This document shows, one piece after another, positions 25,157 to 35,857 of a DNA stretch of 64,000 nt. A model generated the notes under the pieces. The model had not been told where the DNA came from and ran no database searches. It saw nothing but the letters and a program-made list of their open reading frames with translations. The DNA is taken from NCBI RefSeq assembly GCF_001672755.1, contig NZ_LZKI01000052.1, forward strand, positions 1 to 64,000, read 5' to 3'. Positions within the stretch are counted from its first letter, which is position 1, and the number at the start of each line of letters is the position of its first letter. The position numbers were made by a program, and so were the translations under genes. This DNA is from Mycobacterium colombiense. Its GTDB lineage: Bacteria; Actinomycetota; Actinomycetes; Mycobacteriales; Mycobacteriaceae.

Positions 25157-26152
25157 GTGTTCATTGAGCCAGAACTGATTACGGGATCGAACGCGTACCG
25201 CTCGACCAACGTGACGCCGCCACAACGGCTGCAGGCCAAGCGCGACGGCTATGTCGAGCGGACGGTCACCACGAGTGACGGTGTGCGGCTTGCGGTCCGC
25301 GACTACGGCTCGGCCGCCGCCCGCGAGCACACCATCGTTCTGCTGCACGGCCTCTGCCTGACCCAGTCGAGTTGGGCGCTGCAGATTCGGCATCTGCTGC
25401 GCCGGTGGGGCAGCAGCGTGCGGATCATCACCTACGACCACCGCGGCCACGGCGAATCGACCGGCGCCGACATGCGCACCTACCGCATCGACCGGCTGGC
25501 CGATGACCTCGCCGAGGTTCTCACCGCATTGCGCGTCACCGGGCCGCTCACATTGGCCGGTCACTCCATGGGCGGCATGACCGCGCTGGCCTACCTCGGC
25601 CGTCCCGCCGCCGATCGTCCGGTCGAGCCGCAGGGCCTGGTTCTGGTCGCCACCGCGGCGGGCCGGCTCGCCGAGCGGGGCCTCGGCCGGCTGCTGAACA
25701 CGCGCGCCACCGAGATGCTCTTCGAACTCGTCCACCACGTTCCCCACCGTGCGATGGACCGGGCGATCAACGGGCTGGTGCGCCCCCTGTGCGGCGGCCT
25801 GGCCAAATATTCCGGTGCCGATTGGCGGGGCGCGGCCGCACTGACGGTGTCGGCCATCCGCACCACGCCGTTAACCACCGCGGCCGGTTTTCTGCCCAGC
25901 CTGAAGCGCTACGACGAATACCATGCGCTCGCCAGCATCGGCGCCAACACCGTCATCGTCAGCGGCGGCGCCGACCGGACCACCCCCGCTGCGCACGCGC
26001 GCGACATGGCCGCGGCCATCCCGGGCGCCACCCACCTGCACCAGCCCGACGCCGGGCACATGCTGCTCGAAGAGCGACCGCGGTGTGTCAGCGACGCGAT
26101 CGACAGCGTGCTGGGCCTGCGCACTCTGTCCGCGCGGGGCGCGGTGAGCTGA
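25157..26152 (+). CDS. Alpha/beta-fold hydrolase
   Basis: This 331-residue hydrolase has the oxyanion region LLHGLCLTQSSW, YDHRGHGES (cap entry), the nucleophile elbow AGHSMGG (Ser137), an acid in SGGADRTTPAAHA and the catalytic His in DAGHMLLEERP. It is the classical lid-type alpha/beta hydrolase family (epoxide hydrolase, lactonase or esterase). GTG 25157 follows CAGGAG at 25145-25150. A single gene preceding a regulator-methyltransferase pair. Substrate unknown. Confidence 0.87.
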   Translation: MFIEPELITGSNAYRSTNVTPPQRLQAKRDGYVERTVTTSDGVRLAVRDYGSAAAREHTIVLLHGLCLTQSSWALQIRHLLRRWGSSVRIITYDHRGHGESTGADMRTYRIDRLADDLAEVLTALRVTGPLTLAGHSMGGMTALAYLGRPAADRPVEPQGLVLVATAAGRLAERGLGRLLNTRATEMLFELVHHVPHRAMDRAINGLVRPLCGGLAKYSGADWRGAAALTVSAIRTTPLTTAAGFLPSLKRYDEYHALASIGANTVIVSGGADRTTPAAHARDMAAAIPGATHLHQPDAGHMLLEERPRCVSDAIDSVLGLRTLSARGAVS

Positions 26153-26212
26153 CCCGAAGCGCCCGCGCCGAACGCGGTTCCCCGAACCTGCCAATCGGTG
26201 TAAGTTACGTTT

Positions 26213-26222
26213 AGTACGTACT
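26213..26222. promoter_or_regulatory. Palindrome AGTACGTACT in the regulator promoter
   Basis: A perfect 10-bp palindrome sits 17 bases upstream of the regulator ATG, in a locally AT-rich segment that also looks like a promoter -10 zone. This is the usual position of an autoregulatory operator for MarR/GbsR-type proteins. Confidence 0.45.
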
Positions 26223-26239
26223 GAACGAACTGGAGGCGC

Positions 26240-26707
26240 ATGTCCCCGGAAGAGGCCGAGTTCGTCGACCGCCTCGGGCTGTTCTTCGAGCTCCTCGGCG
26301 CAACCCGCACAATGGGCCGGGTCTATGGCTGGCTGCTGATCTGTGATCCGCCGCAGCAGTCGTTGACCCAGCTGACCGAGGCGTTATCGGTGAGCAAGGC
26401 CTCGATCAGCACCGTCGCCCGCCAGCTGCTGGACGGCGGCATGGCCGAGCGGCTACCCAGCTCGAACCGTCAGCACCTCTACCGCGTGCGGCCGGGCGGG
26501 TTCACCAGCGTCCTGGAAACCCAGCTGTCACTGATGCGGCTGGGCATCGAACCCGCCGACTTCGCGCTGTCGGTGCTGGGTGAGGACCGCGCCGAACAAC
26601 GCCAGCGCGTCGAGGACTTCCGCGACTTCTGTGAGTTCTGCACTCAGGCCTACGGCGATCAGCTCATGAAAATGTGGGCCGAATACCGGAAAAGGAAAAA
26701 GCCATGA
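26240..26707 (+). CDS. GbsR/MarR-like winged-helix regulator
   Basis: This 155-residue DNA-binding protein has a winged-helix region LTQLTEALSVSKASISTVARQLLDGGMAERL (about residues 46-77), followed by a helical dimerisation part ending in a Lys/Arg-rich tail. The recognition helix SVSKASISTVARQL is typical of GbsR/MarR-like repressors. ATG 26240 has TGGAGG upstream. Its TGA overlaps the ATG of the methyltransferase gene (ATGA), so it probably controls that gene and itself. Ligand unknown. Confidence 0.82.
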   Translation: MSPEEAEFVDRLGLFFELLGATRTMGRVYGWLLICDPPQQSLTQLTEALSVSKASISTVARQLLDGGMAERLPSSNRQHLYRVRPGGFTSVLETQLSLMRLGIEPADFALSVLGEDRAEQRQRVEDFRDFCEFCTQAYGDQLMKMWAEYRKRKKP

Positions 26708-27525
26708 CCGCGACGGACATAGTCGACTTCAGCTCCGTCCCTTGGGGTTCGGTGGAGTGGACCAACCTCGTCACGCTGTATCTGCGCGCGCATGAGAGCC
26801 GCACGGAGCGGCCGATTCTGGGGGACCGTGCGGCCGCGGAAGCGGTGGACCGGATCGCGTATGACTTCAAGAGAATTCACCGGATGTCGTGGCCGGCGGC
26901 CAACCAATACCTGGTCGCGCTACGGGCCAGGCAGCTCGACGACTGGTGCGCCGATTACCTTGCGTGGCACCCGGATGCCGTTGTGCTGCACCTCGGTTGC
27001 GGCCTCGACGGCCGCTTCTTCCGGATCGCTCCACCGCCGTCGGTCGTGTGGTTCGACGTCGATCAGCCGAGTGTGATCGGGCTCCGCCGCCGGCTCTACG
27101 GCGACACCGACCGCTACCGGATGATCGGCTCGTCGGTCACCGAACTGCAGTGGCTCGATCAGGTCCCGACCGGACGCCCGACGCTGATCATCGCCGAGGG
27201 CCTGCTGATGTACCTGTACGAGGACGAAGTGCGGCGACTGCTGCAGCGCCTGACCGACCGATTCACCGGCGGCGAAATGCATTTCGACACGCTCTCCGCG
27301 CTGGCGCCGCTGATGTCCAAGCTCTTCACCCGGGGAATCATCAAATGGGGCATCCGGGACGTGCGCGAGATCGCCACGTGGAATCCCCGGCTGCGGTTTC
27401 TCGAGCAGGCGCCCGTGCTGGCCGACTACAACCGGATCCCGACGGCCGCGGTGCGGTTGATCTACCGGTTGACGTGGATGACGGCCGGTCGTCACTACGA
27501 CGTGCTGAACCGCTTCGAATACTGA
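26704..27525 (+). CDS. Class I SAM-dependent methyltransferase (leucine carboxyl methyltransferase family)
   Basis: This 273-residue methyltransferase has the SAM-binding VVLHLGCGLDGRFFRI near residue 100, VVWFDVDQPSVIGLRR (acidic ribose contact) and PTLIIAEGLLMYL (post-motif), the sequence style of the PPM1/LCM family. Many mycobacterial members modify small metabolites. ATG 26704 overlaps the regulator stop by 4 bp and follows AAAAGGAAAAAG. The gene ends five bases before the convergent nitronate monooxygenase stop. Substrate unknown. Confidence 0.85.
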   Translation: MTATDIVDFSSVPWGSVEWTNLVTLYLRAHESRTERPILGDRAAAEAVDRIAYDFKRIHRMSWPAANQYLVALRARQLDDWCADYLAWHPDAVVLHLGCGLDGRFFRIAPPPSVVWFDVDQPSVIGLRRRLYGDTDRYRMIGSSVTELQWLDQVPTGRPTLIIAEGLLMYLYEDEVRRLLQRLTDRFTGGEMHFDTLSALAPLMSKLFTRGIIKWGIRDVREIATWNPRLRFLEQAPVLADYNRIPTAAVRLIYRLTWMTAGRHYDVLNRFEY

Positions 27526-27529
27526 CTGA

Positions 27530-30264
<2,735 letters not shown>

Positions 30265-30266
<2 letters not shown>

Positions 30267-30286
30267 ACGCTCTGAGCAGCGCGTTC
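30265..30286. terminator. Hairpin between sulfatase and methyltransferase genes
   Basis: GAACGC at 30265-30270 pairs with GCGTTC at 30281-30286 over a 10-nt loop, in the 28-bp gap between two convergent genes. No T-tract. The call rests on symmetry and position only. Confidence 0.4.
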
Positions 30287-30294
30287 ACGCTAGA

Positions 30295-30960
30295 TCACGC
30301 GTTGGGTCGAAGGGCCTCGAATAGCTCGACCGAACCACTGTGCCGTGCAACCAAGACTTCGAGTCCCGCATCCCTGAGCCAGCGCTGCACGTCACCGGCC
30401 TGGGGCGTGATCCCAAAAAAGCCCGCCGCCTGCAACGCCGCCACACAACGATCCTGACGCCAGCCGCGACCACGTACACACGTGCTCCCGCGAAGAATCC
30501 CACCTGGCTTGAGCACGCGGGCAAGCTCGAAAACCGCCGCTCGCGGGTCGGGAAGACAATGCAGGCCGTTGAACGTCAATGCCAGGTCAAAAGTGTTGTC
30601 CTGGAAGGGTAAATCTGTGACGTCAGCCTCGGTGAACTCCATCAGGTCGGCCACACCCAATTGAGTTGCCCGGCTGCGCGCCCGCCTCAGCATGTCCGAG
30701 GAGATGTCAGCGGCCACATAGCGGCAATCCTGTCCAGAGCGCAAGCCACGAAAGGCAAAGCCGCCACCGCACGGAATGTCAAGTACCTGGGCGCCGGCGC
30801 GAGCTTCACCGACCCGCTGAACCTCATCTAAAAGGTCATGTAACGTCAATCCCCACAACGCCTTTGCGCCCACCGCAGCGACGCTGTCGTGCGTTGCGGC
30901 CGTGTTGTACAACGCCGATGCCACCCGAGCGGCGCGCCAGCGGTCCGTTACCTGCCCCAT
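30295..30960 (-). CDS. Class I SAM-dependent methyltransferase (methyltransferase_11 type)
   Basis: This 221-residue methyltransferase has VLDIPCGGGFAFRGL (SAM motif I), YVAADISSDMLRRAR (motif II), DLPFQDNTFDLALTFNGLHCLPD (motif IV/post I) and ELARVLKPGGILRG. It is a small-molecule methyltransferase of the UbiE/COQ5-like group. Compared with its neighbours the frame is rich in AT-containing codons near the 3' end, a possible sign of different ancestry. The start at ATG 30960 is divergent from the Gfo/Idh/MocA gene. Substrate unknown. Confidence 0.84.
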   Translation of the reverse strand: MGQVTDRWRAARVASALYNTAATHDSVAAVGAKALWGLTLHDLLDEVQRVGEARAGAQVLDIPCGGGFAFRGLRSGQDCRYVAADISSDMLRRARSRATQLGVADLMEFTEADVTDLPFQDNTFDLALTFNGLHCLPDPRAAVFELARVLKPGGILRGSTCVRGRGWRQDRCVAALQAAGFFGITPQAGDVQRWLRDAGLEVLVARHSGSVELFEALRPNA

Positions 30961-31065
30961 CCGCCGACTCTAACTGGAAACCAAGGCGTGGCAACCCCAG
31001 CTGGATTCCGCCGGCGATCCTGGCGGGCGATAAGCTCAGTGGCGTGTACGGACAGCAGGACCGCG

Positions 31066-32058
31066 ATGGCTGACCCCCCGATACGCATCGGCATCCTGGG
31101 GGTGGCAAGCATCGCGCCGTCCGCGTTGATCAATCCCGCAAAGAAGAACGCGGAGGTGGTGGTCGCCGCCGTGGCGGCCCGCGACGTGCCGCGTGCGGAG
31201 GCGTTTGCCGCAAAGCACGACATCCCCAGGGTGCACGGCGATTACGGGGCGTTGATCGCCGATCCCGACATCGACGCCATCTACAACCCGCTGCCGAACG
31301 GCCTACACGGGCGCTGGACCCGGGCCGCACTCGCCGCCGGCAAACACGTGCTGTGCGAAAAGCCGTTCACCGCCAACGCGGCCGAGGCCCGCGAAATCGC
31401 ACAGCTGGCAGCGGATTCGGACCGCGTGGTGATGGAGGCCTTCCACTACCGCTACCACCCGCTGACGCTGCGCGCCGAGGAGATCATCGCCTCCGGCGAG
31501 CTGGGCACGCTGCGGCACGTGGAGGCCGCGCTGTGTTTCCCGCTGCCGAAGTTCTCCGACATCCGCTACGACTACGCGCTTGCCGGCGGGGCGACCATGG
31601 ACGCGGGCTGCTACGCGGTGCACATGGCCCGCACGTTCGGTGGGTCCTCCCCGGAAGTCGTCTCGGCACACGCCAAACTGCGCGACCCCCGGGTCGACCG
31701 GGCGATGACCGCCGAGCTGCGATTCCCGGCCGGCCACACCGGGCGGGTGCGCTGCTCGATGTGGTCGCCGCGGTTGCTGCAGATCAGCGCCCGGGTGATC
31801 GGCGAACACGGGGAACTGCGCATCCTGAATCCGGTGCTGCCACAGTCTTTCCATCGGCTGTCGGTGCGATCGCGGCGGGGCAGACGGATGGAACGGTTCG
31901 GGCGCCGGGCTTCCTACGCGTATCAACTGGACGCGTTCGCCGCGGCGGTGTTGCGCGGCGAACCGGTCAAGACCACCCCGCACGACGCGATCGACAACAT
32001 GACCGTCATCGATGCGATCTATCGCGCCGCGGGTCTCCCGCTGCGCTACCCGAGCTGA
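31066..32058 (+). CDS. Gfo/Idh/MocA-family oxidoreductase
   Basis: This 330-residue NAD(P)-dependent oxidoreductase has a Rossmann start IRIGILGVASIAP, NPLPNGLHGRWTRAAL and HVLCEKPFTANAAEA, the catalytic-lysine EKP motif of the family. The C-terminal beta-sheet domain includes GGATMDAGCYAVHMART. It acts on sugars, inositols or trans-dihydrodiols. ATG 31066 follows GCAGGA. It is convergent with the TIM-barrel gene that begins at 32885; the stop is 12 bases beyond the end of that gene (32046), so the 3' ends overlap by 13 bp. Confidence 0.87.
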   Translation: MADPPIRIGILGVASIAPSALINPAKKNAEVVVAAVAARDVPRAEAFAAKHDIPRVHGDYGALIADPDIDAIYNPLPNGLHGRWTRAALAAGKHVLCEKPFTANAAEAREIAQLAADSDRVVMEAFHYRYHPLTLRAEEIIASGELGTLRHVEAALCFPLPKFSDIRYDYALAGGATMDAGCYAVHMARTFGGSSPEVVSAHAKLRDPRVDRAMTAELRFPAGHTGRVRCSMWSPRLLQISARVIGEHGELRILNPVLPQSFHRLSVRSRRGRRMERFGRRASYAYQLDAFAAAVLRGEPVKTTPHDAIDNMTVIDAIYRAAGLPLRYPS

Positions 32059-32885
32059 ACGTCCGACAGCAACCGCTGTGCGGCCTCGACACACGGGCGC
32101 AGGCGGTCGATCGGGCTCACGCCGGCCAGCGCCAATGATCGCCTGGGCACTTCGATTTCGAGCACGGTGTCGCGGGGCAGCGCGGACAGCAGGTCGTGCA
32201 ACGGAAGTTCGCCATCACCGGGCACCATCCGCTCGAACATGGCCTCCTCCATGTAGTTGTCGACGCGCGGCCGCAGCGTTGTGTCGTTGAGCTGGGCGTA
32301 GCCGATCTGCTCGGCATCGATGGCGGCCAGCTCGGCGGCCCCGGCGCCAGACCGCACCAGGTGCATGGTGTCGATCAACAGCCGGAATTCGCTGCGGCCA
32401 ACGTATTCCGTGGCCGCCAGCGCGGCGTCCAGGCCACCGATGGTCAGGCCGGGCACCGGTTCGACGACCGTGCCGATGTCACGCTGCGCGGCGAGCTCGG
32501 TCAGTGCGGCGAGCTGATCGAGCGTCCGGGGCAGATCGGGGTCGAGGCTGACCACGTTGATGCGCGGGACACCGAGCTCGGCCAGCACGTCGAGGTCGCC
32601 GCCCAGCGCGCTCACGTCGGCGCCGGGCAGCACCAGGAATCCGTCGCCGAGCGAGATGCTCACGCCCCGGTCGTCCATCGCGGCGAGCAGGTCCTTGCGC
32701 AGAACGGTGTCGTCCTTCAACGAGAACGGGGGATAGCCGAGCGGCACCAGCGGCATCCCCTGCACGGCGACCGAGACGTAGCGGCACCCCAGATCAGCGG
32801 CGAGATTCACCAATTCGATTGGCGGCAAACCGAATACGCTGAGCATGCCGATGCCGAGGCGATCCGGACGCCCCGGGGTCGTCAT
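32046..32885 (-). CDS. TIM-barrel sugar isomerase/epimerase-like protein
   Basis: This 279-residue protein of the xylose isomerase-like TIM-barrel (AP endonuclease 2) superfamily has LGCRYVSVAVQ, LGVPRINVVSLDPDLPRTL, GTVVEPVPG, FRLLIDTMHLVRSG (metal-ligand Asp/His) and MVPGDGELPLHDLL. The ATG at 32885 overlaps the stop of the upstream exported-protein gene (ATGA), so the two are coupled. An extended upstream frame gives low-complexity sequence and is rejected. It may be a sugar or inosose isomerase; substrate unknown. The neighbouring Gfo/Idh/MocA gene suggests a shared polyol or sugar theme. Confidence 0.8.
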   Translation of the reverse strand: MTTPGRPDRLGIGMLSVFGLPPIELVNLAADLGCRYVSVAVQGMPLVPLGYPPFSLKDDTVLRKDLLAAMDDRGVSISLGDGFLVLPGADVSALGGDLDVLAELGVPRINVVSLDPDLPRTLDQLAALTELAAQRDIGTVVEPVPGLTIGGLDAALAATEYVGRSEFRLLIDTMHLVRSGAGAAELAAIDAEQIGYAQLNDTTLRPRVDNYMEEAMFERMVPGDGELPLHDLLSALPRDTVLEIEVPRRSLALAGVSPIDRLRPCVEAAQRLLSDVQLG

Positions 32886-33505
32886 GCGGGGCGACCCACC
32901 AACTGGGCCAATTGCGCCGCGCCCTGGGCTGTTTGGGTGGTCAGCACGATCCGCCCGGACGTGGCCGGTTGTTCGATGATCGGTGCTTCCAGGACCATGT
33001 TGTCCCGGACGAAGGCCATGTGGTCCTGGAGATGAGCGCCGGTGAATGCGGTCCACGCGGCCGCCGACGGCGGGTCCAGCACCAGGGTCAGCTCGTAATA
33101 GTCCGCGGTCAGCGACTTCGGTGGGTCGACGCGGACGAGCCCGAGCTGCATGGTCTCGGGACCCAACGTATAGACGGTGGTCCGCCCGATGTCACAGGTG
33201 GTAAGGACGTCGGTCGGCTTGACGGGAGTGTTCGGATCCGTGGCCGGGCACTTCACCGCGGGCGTCGTCGGCTGTGACTTCGTCACCGGCCGGACCGGCA
33301 ACGGGGCGATCTTCACGACCGGCGGCGGTGGCGGGGGTGGCGGCGCGGTGGTGCTGGGCGGCGCGGTGGTCGACGAGGTGGACGGGGCAGGCTTGTGCGT
33401 CTGCTGGCAGCCACACATCGCCGCCGCGAGCAGGCCGATGGACCCGAGCCAGGCGGCGGCACTCTGCGCGCTGAATCGACGCACGCTCAATCGACGGTGA
33501 ATCAT
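32882..33505 (-). CDS. Exported protein with SecD P1-head-like domain
   Basis: This 207-residue product has an N-terminal hydrophobic signal WLGSIGLLAAAMCGCQQ (about residues 19-35). The Cys pair could be a weak lipobox or a cleavage site. A Thr/Pro linker with a run of eight prolines follows. The C-terminal part reads FTGAHLQDHMAFVRDNMVLE then APIIEQPATSGRIVL, which resembles the P1 head of SecD (F-T-x5-L-A-x-V-x-D-x-x-V-x-x-A-P-x-I). Mycobacteria encode stand-alone proteins of this kind. It probably sits on the outer face of the membrane and might interact with the Sec system or another exporter; role unproven. ATG 33505; translationally coupled to the next gene. Confidence 0.72.
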   Translation of the reverse strand: MIHRRLSVRRFSAQSAAAWLGSIGLLAAAMCGCQQTHKPAPSTSSTTAPPSTTAPPPPPPPPVVKIAPLPVRPVTKSQPTTPAVKCPATDPNTPVKPTDVLTTCDIGRTTVYTLGPETMQLGLVRVDPPKSLTADYYELTLVLDPPSAAAWTAFTGAHLQDHMAFVRDNMVLEAPIIEQPATSGRIVLTTQTAQGAAQLAQLVGRPA

Positions 33506-33690
33506 CGTCGATGGACTCTACCCGCAGGATCTTTGATTCCATGTCCGATGGGAACTCCTGCACCGCAATTTCTTTGGGGATCGCCGGCGCGCCGCGTAGA
33601 AATCGCGCAATTCGCTGAAGGTTGCCGGACCGGGCTGGCCTGCATGCATGCGGCATTCCGGCGCGCACGGAAACGCGCCCTTTACTGACA

Positions 33691-33708
33691 CTACGAAAAT
33701 AGAGTAGG
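33691..33708. promoter_or_regulatory. Candidate TetR operator, copy 1 (TetR promoter)
   Basis: CTACGAAAATAGAGTAGG occurs 18 bases before the TetR ATG. A copy with a single mismatch lies upstream of the P450 operon at 34469-34486. Both include CTAC and GTAG in inverted orientation separated by 9 bases. The pairing of an autoregulatory and a target promoter is the expected pattern for a local TetR repressor. Confidence 0.6.
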
Positions 33709-33726
33709 GTCGCGGTCTAGACGATT

Positions 33727-34410
33727 ATGGATAAACGCCGAAAGCCCAACCCCGCCGAGCGCCGCCGCGATCTGTGCGATGCGGCGATCCAGTTGTTGGC
33801 CGATGACGGGGCCAAGGGACTGAGTCATCTGAAGGTCGACCGCGCGGCCGGGGTGCCGGACGGCACCACCTCGTTCTATTTCCGCACCCGGTCGGCGCTG
33901 TTGCGCGCGGTGGCCGAGCGCTCGGCCGAGCTCGACCTCGCCGAGTTGCAGGCGATCGCGGACAGCTCCGAGGGCGCGGGTGCGGATCGCGCGCCCTCGC
34001 GGTTGTCGCAGGTGGTCATCCAGGCGGGCAGCGATCCGCAGTTGTATCGGACCAGGGCCCGCTACGAGCTGACCATGCAGGCCACCCGCGACCCCGCGCT
34101 GGCCGCGATTCTGCAGCAGTCCACCGACGAGTTCACCAAGCTGCACCGGGAGATCCTGGTGCAGCTGATGCCGCACGGCGCGGACCTGGATCCGGCCGTC
34201 GTCGAGGATCTGAGCAACGTCACGCTGACGTTCATCAACGGCCTGCTACAGCGGTTCGCCCATGGCGACCGGATCATCGACAGCGCCGAACAGCTCGACG
34301 GGATCCTCTCGGCGATCGCCACCGGCATCCTGAAGAGTTCGGACAAGGGGCGGCTGACCCAGGCCGGCGGCCTGCGGGTGTTGCGCCGCGGGGCGGCCGG
34401 GTCCGCGTGA
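33727..34410 (+). CDS. TetR-family transcriptional regulator
   Basis: This 227-residue regulator has an N-terminal TetR helix-turn-helix: RRRDLCDAAIQLLADDGAKG, then HLKVDRAAGVPDGTTSFYFRTRSALLRAVAE. The large helical ligand-binding part extends to residue about 205 and ends in a basic tail. It stands immediately upstream of the P450/SDR/enoyl-CoA hydratase/CoA-transferase operon and shares an 18-bp DNA motif with that operon's promoter. I infer that it represses the operon and itself and responds to a pathway substrate or CoA-thioester. Ligand unknown. Confidence 0.88.
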   Translation: MDKRRKPNPAERRRDLCDAAIQLLADDGAKGLSHLKVDRAAGVPDGTTSFYFRTRSALLRAVAERSAELDLAELQAIADSSEGAGADRAPSRLSQVVIQAGSDPQLYRTRARYELTMQATRDPALAAILQQSTDEFTKLHREILVQLMPHGADLDPAVVEDLSNVTLTFINGLLQRFAHGDRIIDSAEQLDGILSAIATGILKSSDKGRLTQAGGLRVLRRGAAGSA

Positions 34411-34464
34411 GGACGCCGCCGGAACACGCGGGCTATGGATCTTGCCACGGCATCCGCTGTATGG

Positions 34465-34486
34465 TTCTCTACGAGAATAGAGTAGG
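34465..34486. promoter_or_regulatory. Candidate TetR operator, copy 2 (P450 operon promoter)
   Basis: CTACGAGAATAGAGTAGG at 34469-34486 matches the motif upstream of the TetR gene at 17 of 18 positions. It also overlaps a perfect inverted repeat TTCTC-TAC-GAGAA at 34465-34477. It lies 169 bp before the P450 start, with an AT-richer stretch after it, so a long 5' untranslated leader is likely. Confidence 0.6.
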
Positions 34487-34654
34487 CCTACGTTCATGCG
34501 TCGTTTTCTCCCGCGCTTGTGCAGAAGTCAGAGCGACGCAATTAAGCGGAGTGTATAAATTGCCCTCGACCGAATCCAGCGCTGCGACGCTGGCAGCGCT
34601 AGCCCTGGTGCAGGTCATGCGGGCATCCAAAACTGCAGCGGTAGGAGGGTTTTC

Positions 34655-35857
34655 GTGACGGCGAGCACCGATAGCCATGTTCGGTTCGATCCATACGATG
34701 TCGGGCTGATCGCCGACCCGTATCCGATGTTCGCGCGATTGCGCGAAGAGGCGCCGCTTTATTACAACGCCGAATACGACTTTTACGCGGTGAGCCGCTA
34801 CGCCGACGTCAGCAGGGCGCTTGTCGACCACGACACCTACAGCTCCGCGCGCGGCGCGATCCTCGAGCTGATCAAGGCCAACCTCGAAATCCCGCCGGGC
34901 ATGTTGATCTTCGAAGACCCGCCGATTCACGACGTGCACCGCAAGCTGTTGTCGCGCATGTTCACCCCACGCCGGATTGCCGCGCTCGAGCCGATGATCC
35001 GCGACTTCTGCGCTCAACTGCTGGATCCGCTGGTGGGCTCGGGCCGTTTCGACTTCGTCGCCGATCTGGGTGCGCAGATGCCGATGAAGGTGATCAGCAT
35101 GCTGCTCGGCATCCCCGAAGACGACCAGGAGTACATCCGCGACCGGGGCAACGCCCAGTTGCGCACCGAGGCCGGCAAGCCCATGAGCGCCGCCGAGCAC
35201 GGCCTGGCCGTGGGTGAGCAGTTCGAGGCCTACATTGATTGGCGCGCCGACCACCCGTCCGACGACATCATGACCGAGCTCCTCAACGTCGAATTCGTGG
35301 ACGAAACCGGGACCACCCGGCGGCTGTCTCGCGAAGAGATCCTGGTGTACCTCAACGTCGTTGCGGGGGCTGGCAACGAAACGACAACGCGGCTGATCGG
35401 TTGGTCCGGAAAGGTTCTCGCCGAACACCCCGATCAGCGCCGGGACCTCGTCGAGAACCCGACGCTCATCCCGCAGGCCATCGAGGAATTGCTGCGATAC
35501 GAGCCGCCGGCACCGCACGTGTCGCGCTACGTGACCCGTGACGTCACGGTGCACGACCAGACGGTGCCCGAAGGCAGCGTGATGATGATGCTCATCGGAT
35601 CGGCGTGCCGCGACGAGGCCCAGTTCGGGCCGGACGCAGGCGATTTCAACATTCATCGCACCGTCCGTCCGCACCTCACCTTCAGCATGGGGACTCACTT
35701 CTGTCTGGGATCGGCGCTGGCCCGCCTGGAAGGCCGCGTCGCGCTGGAGGAGATCCTGAAACGATTCCCCGAGTGGGAGGTCGACCTGACCAAAGCAGTC
35801 CTCAGCCCGACCTCCACGGTCCGCGGCTGGGAGTGCATGCCTTCCCTGGTGCCATGA
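34655..35857 (+). CDS. Cytochrome P450 (first gene of TetR-linked operon)
   Basis: This 400-residue soluble bacterial P450 has the I-helix AGAGNETTT (237-245), the K-helix E278-L-L-R281 and the haem loop FSMGTHFCLG with Cys350. It should hydroxylate a hydrophobic substrate using a ferredoxin/reductase from elsewhere, since none is encoded next to it. GTG 34655 follows GGAGGG. Its stop overlaps the ATG of the following mycofactocin-type SDR (ATGA), suggesting that the alcohol made by the P450 is the SDR substrate. I cannot assign a CYP family from memory. Confidence 0.92.
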   Translation: MTASTDSHVRFDPYDVGLIADPYPMFARLREEAPLYYNAEYDFYAVSRYADVSRALVDHDTYSSARGAILELIKANLEIPPGMLIFEDPPIHDVHRKLLSRMFTPRRIAALEPMIRDFCAQLLDPLVGSGRFDFVADLGAQMPMKVISMLLGIPEDDQEYIRDRGNAQLRTEAGKPMSAAEHGLAVGEQFEAYIDWRADHPSDDIMTELLNVEFVDETGTTRRLSREEILVYLNVVAGAGNETTTRLIGWSGKVLAEHPDQRRDLVENPTLIPQAIEELLRYEPPAPHVSRYVTRDVTVHDQTVPEGSVMMMLIGSACRDEAQFGPDAGDFNIHRTVRPHLTFSMGTHFCLGSALARLEGRVALEEILKRFPEWEVDLTKAVLSPTSTVRGWECMPSLVP

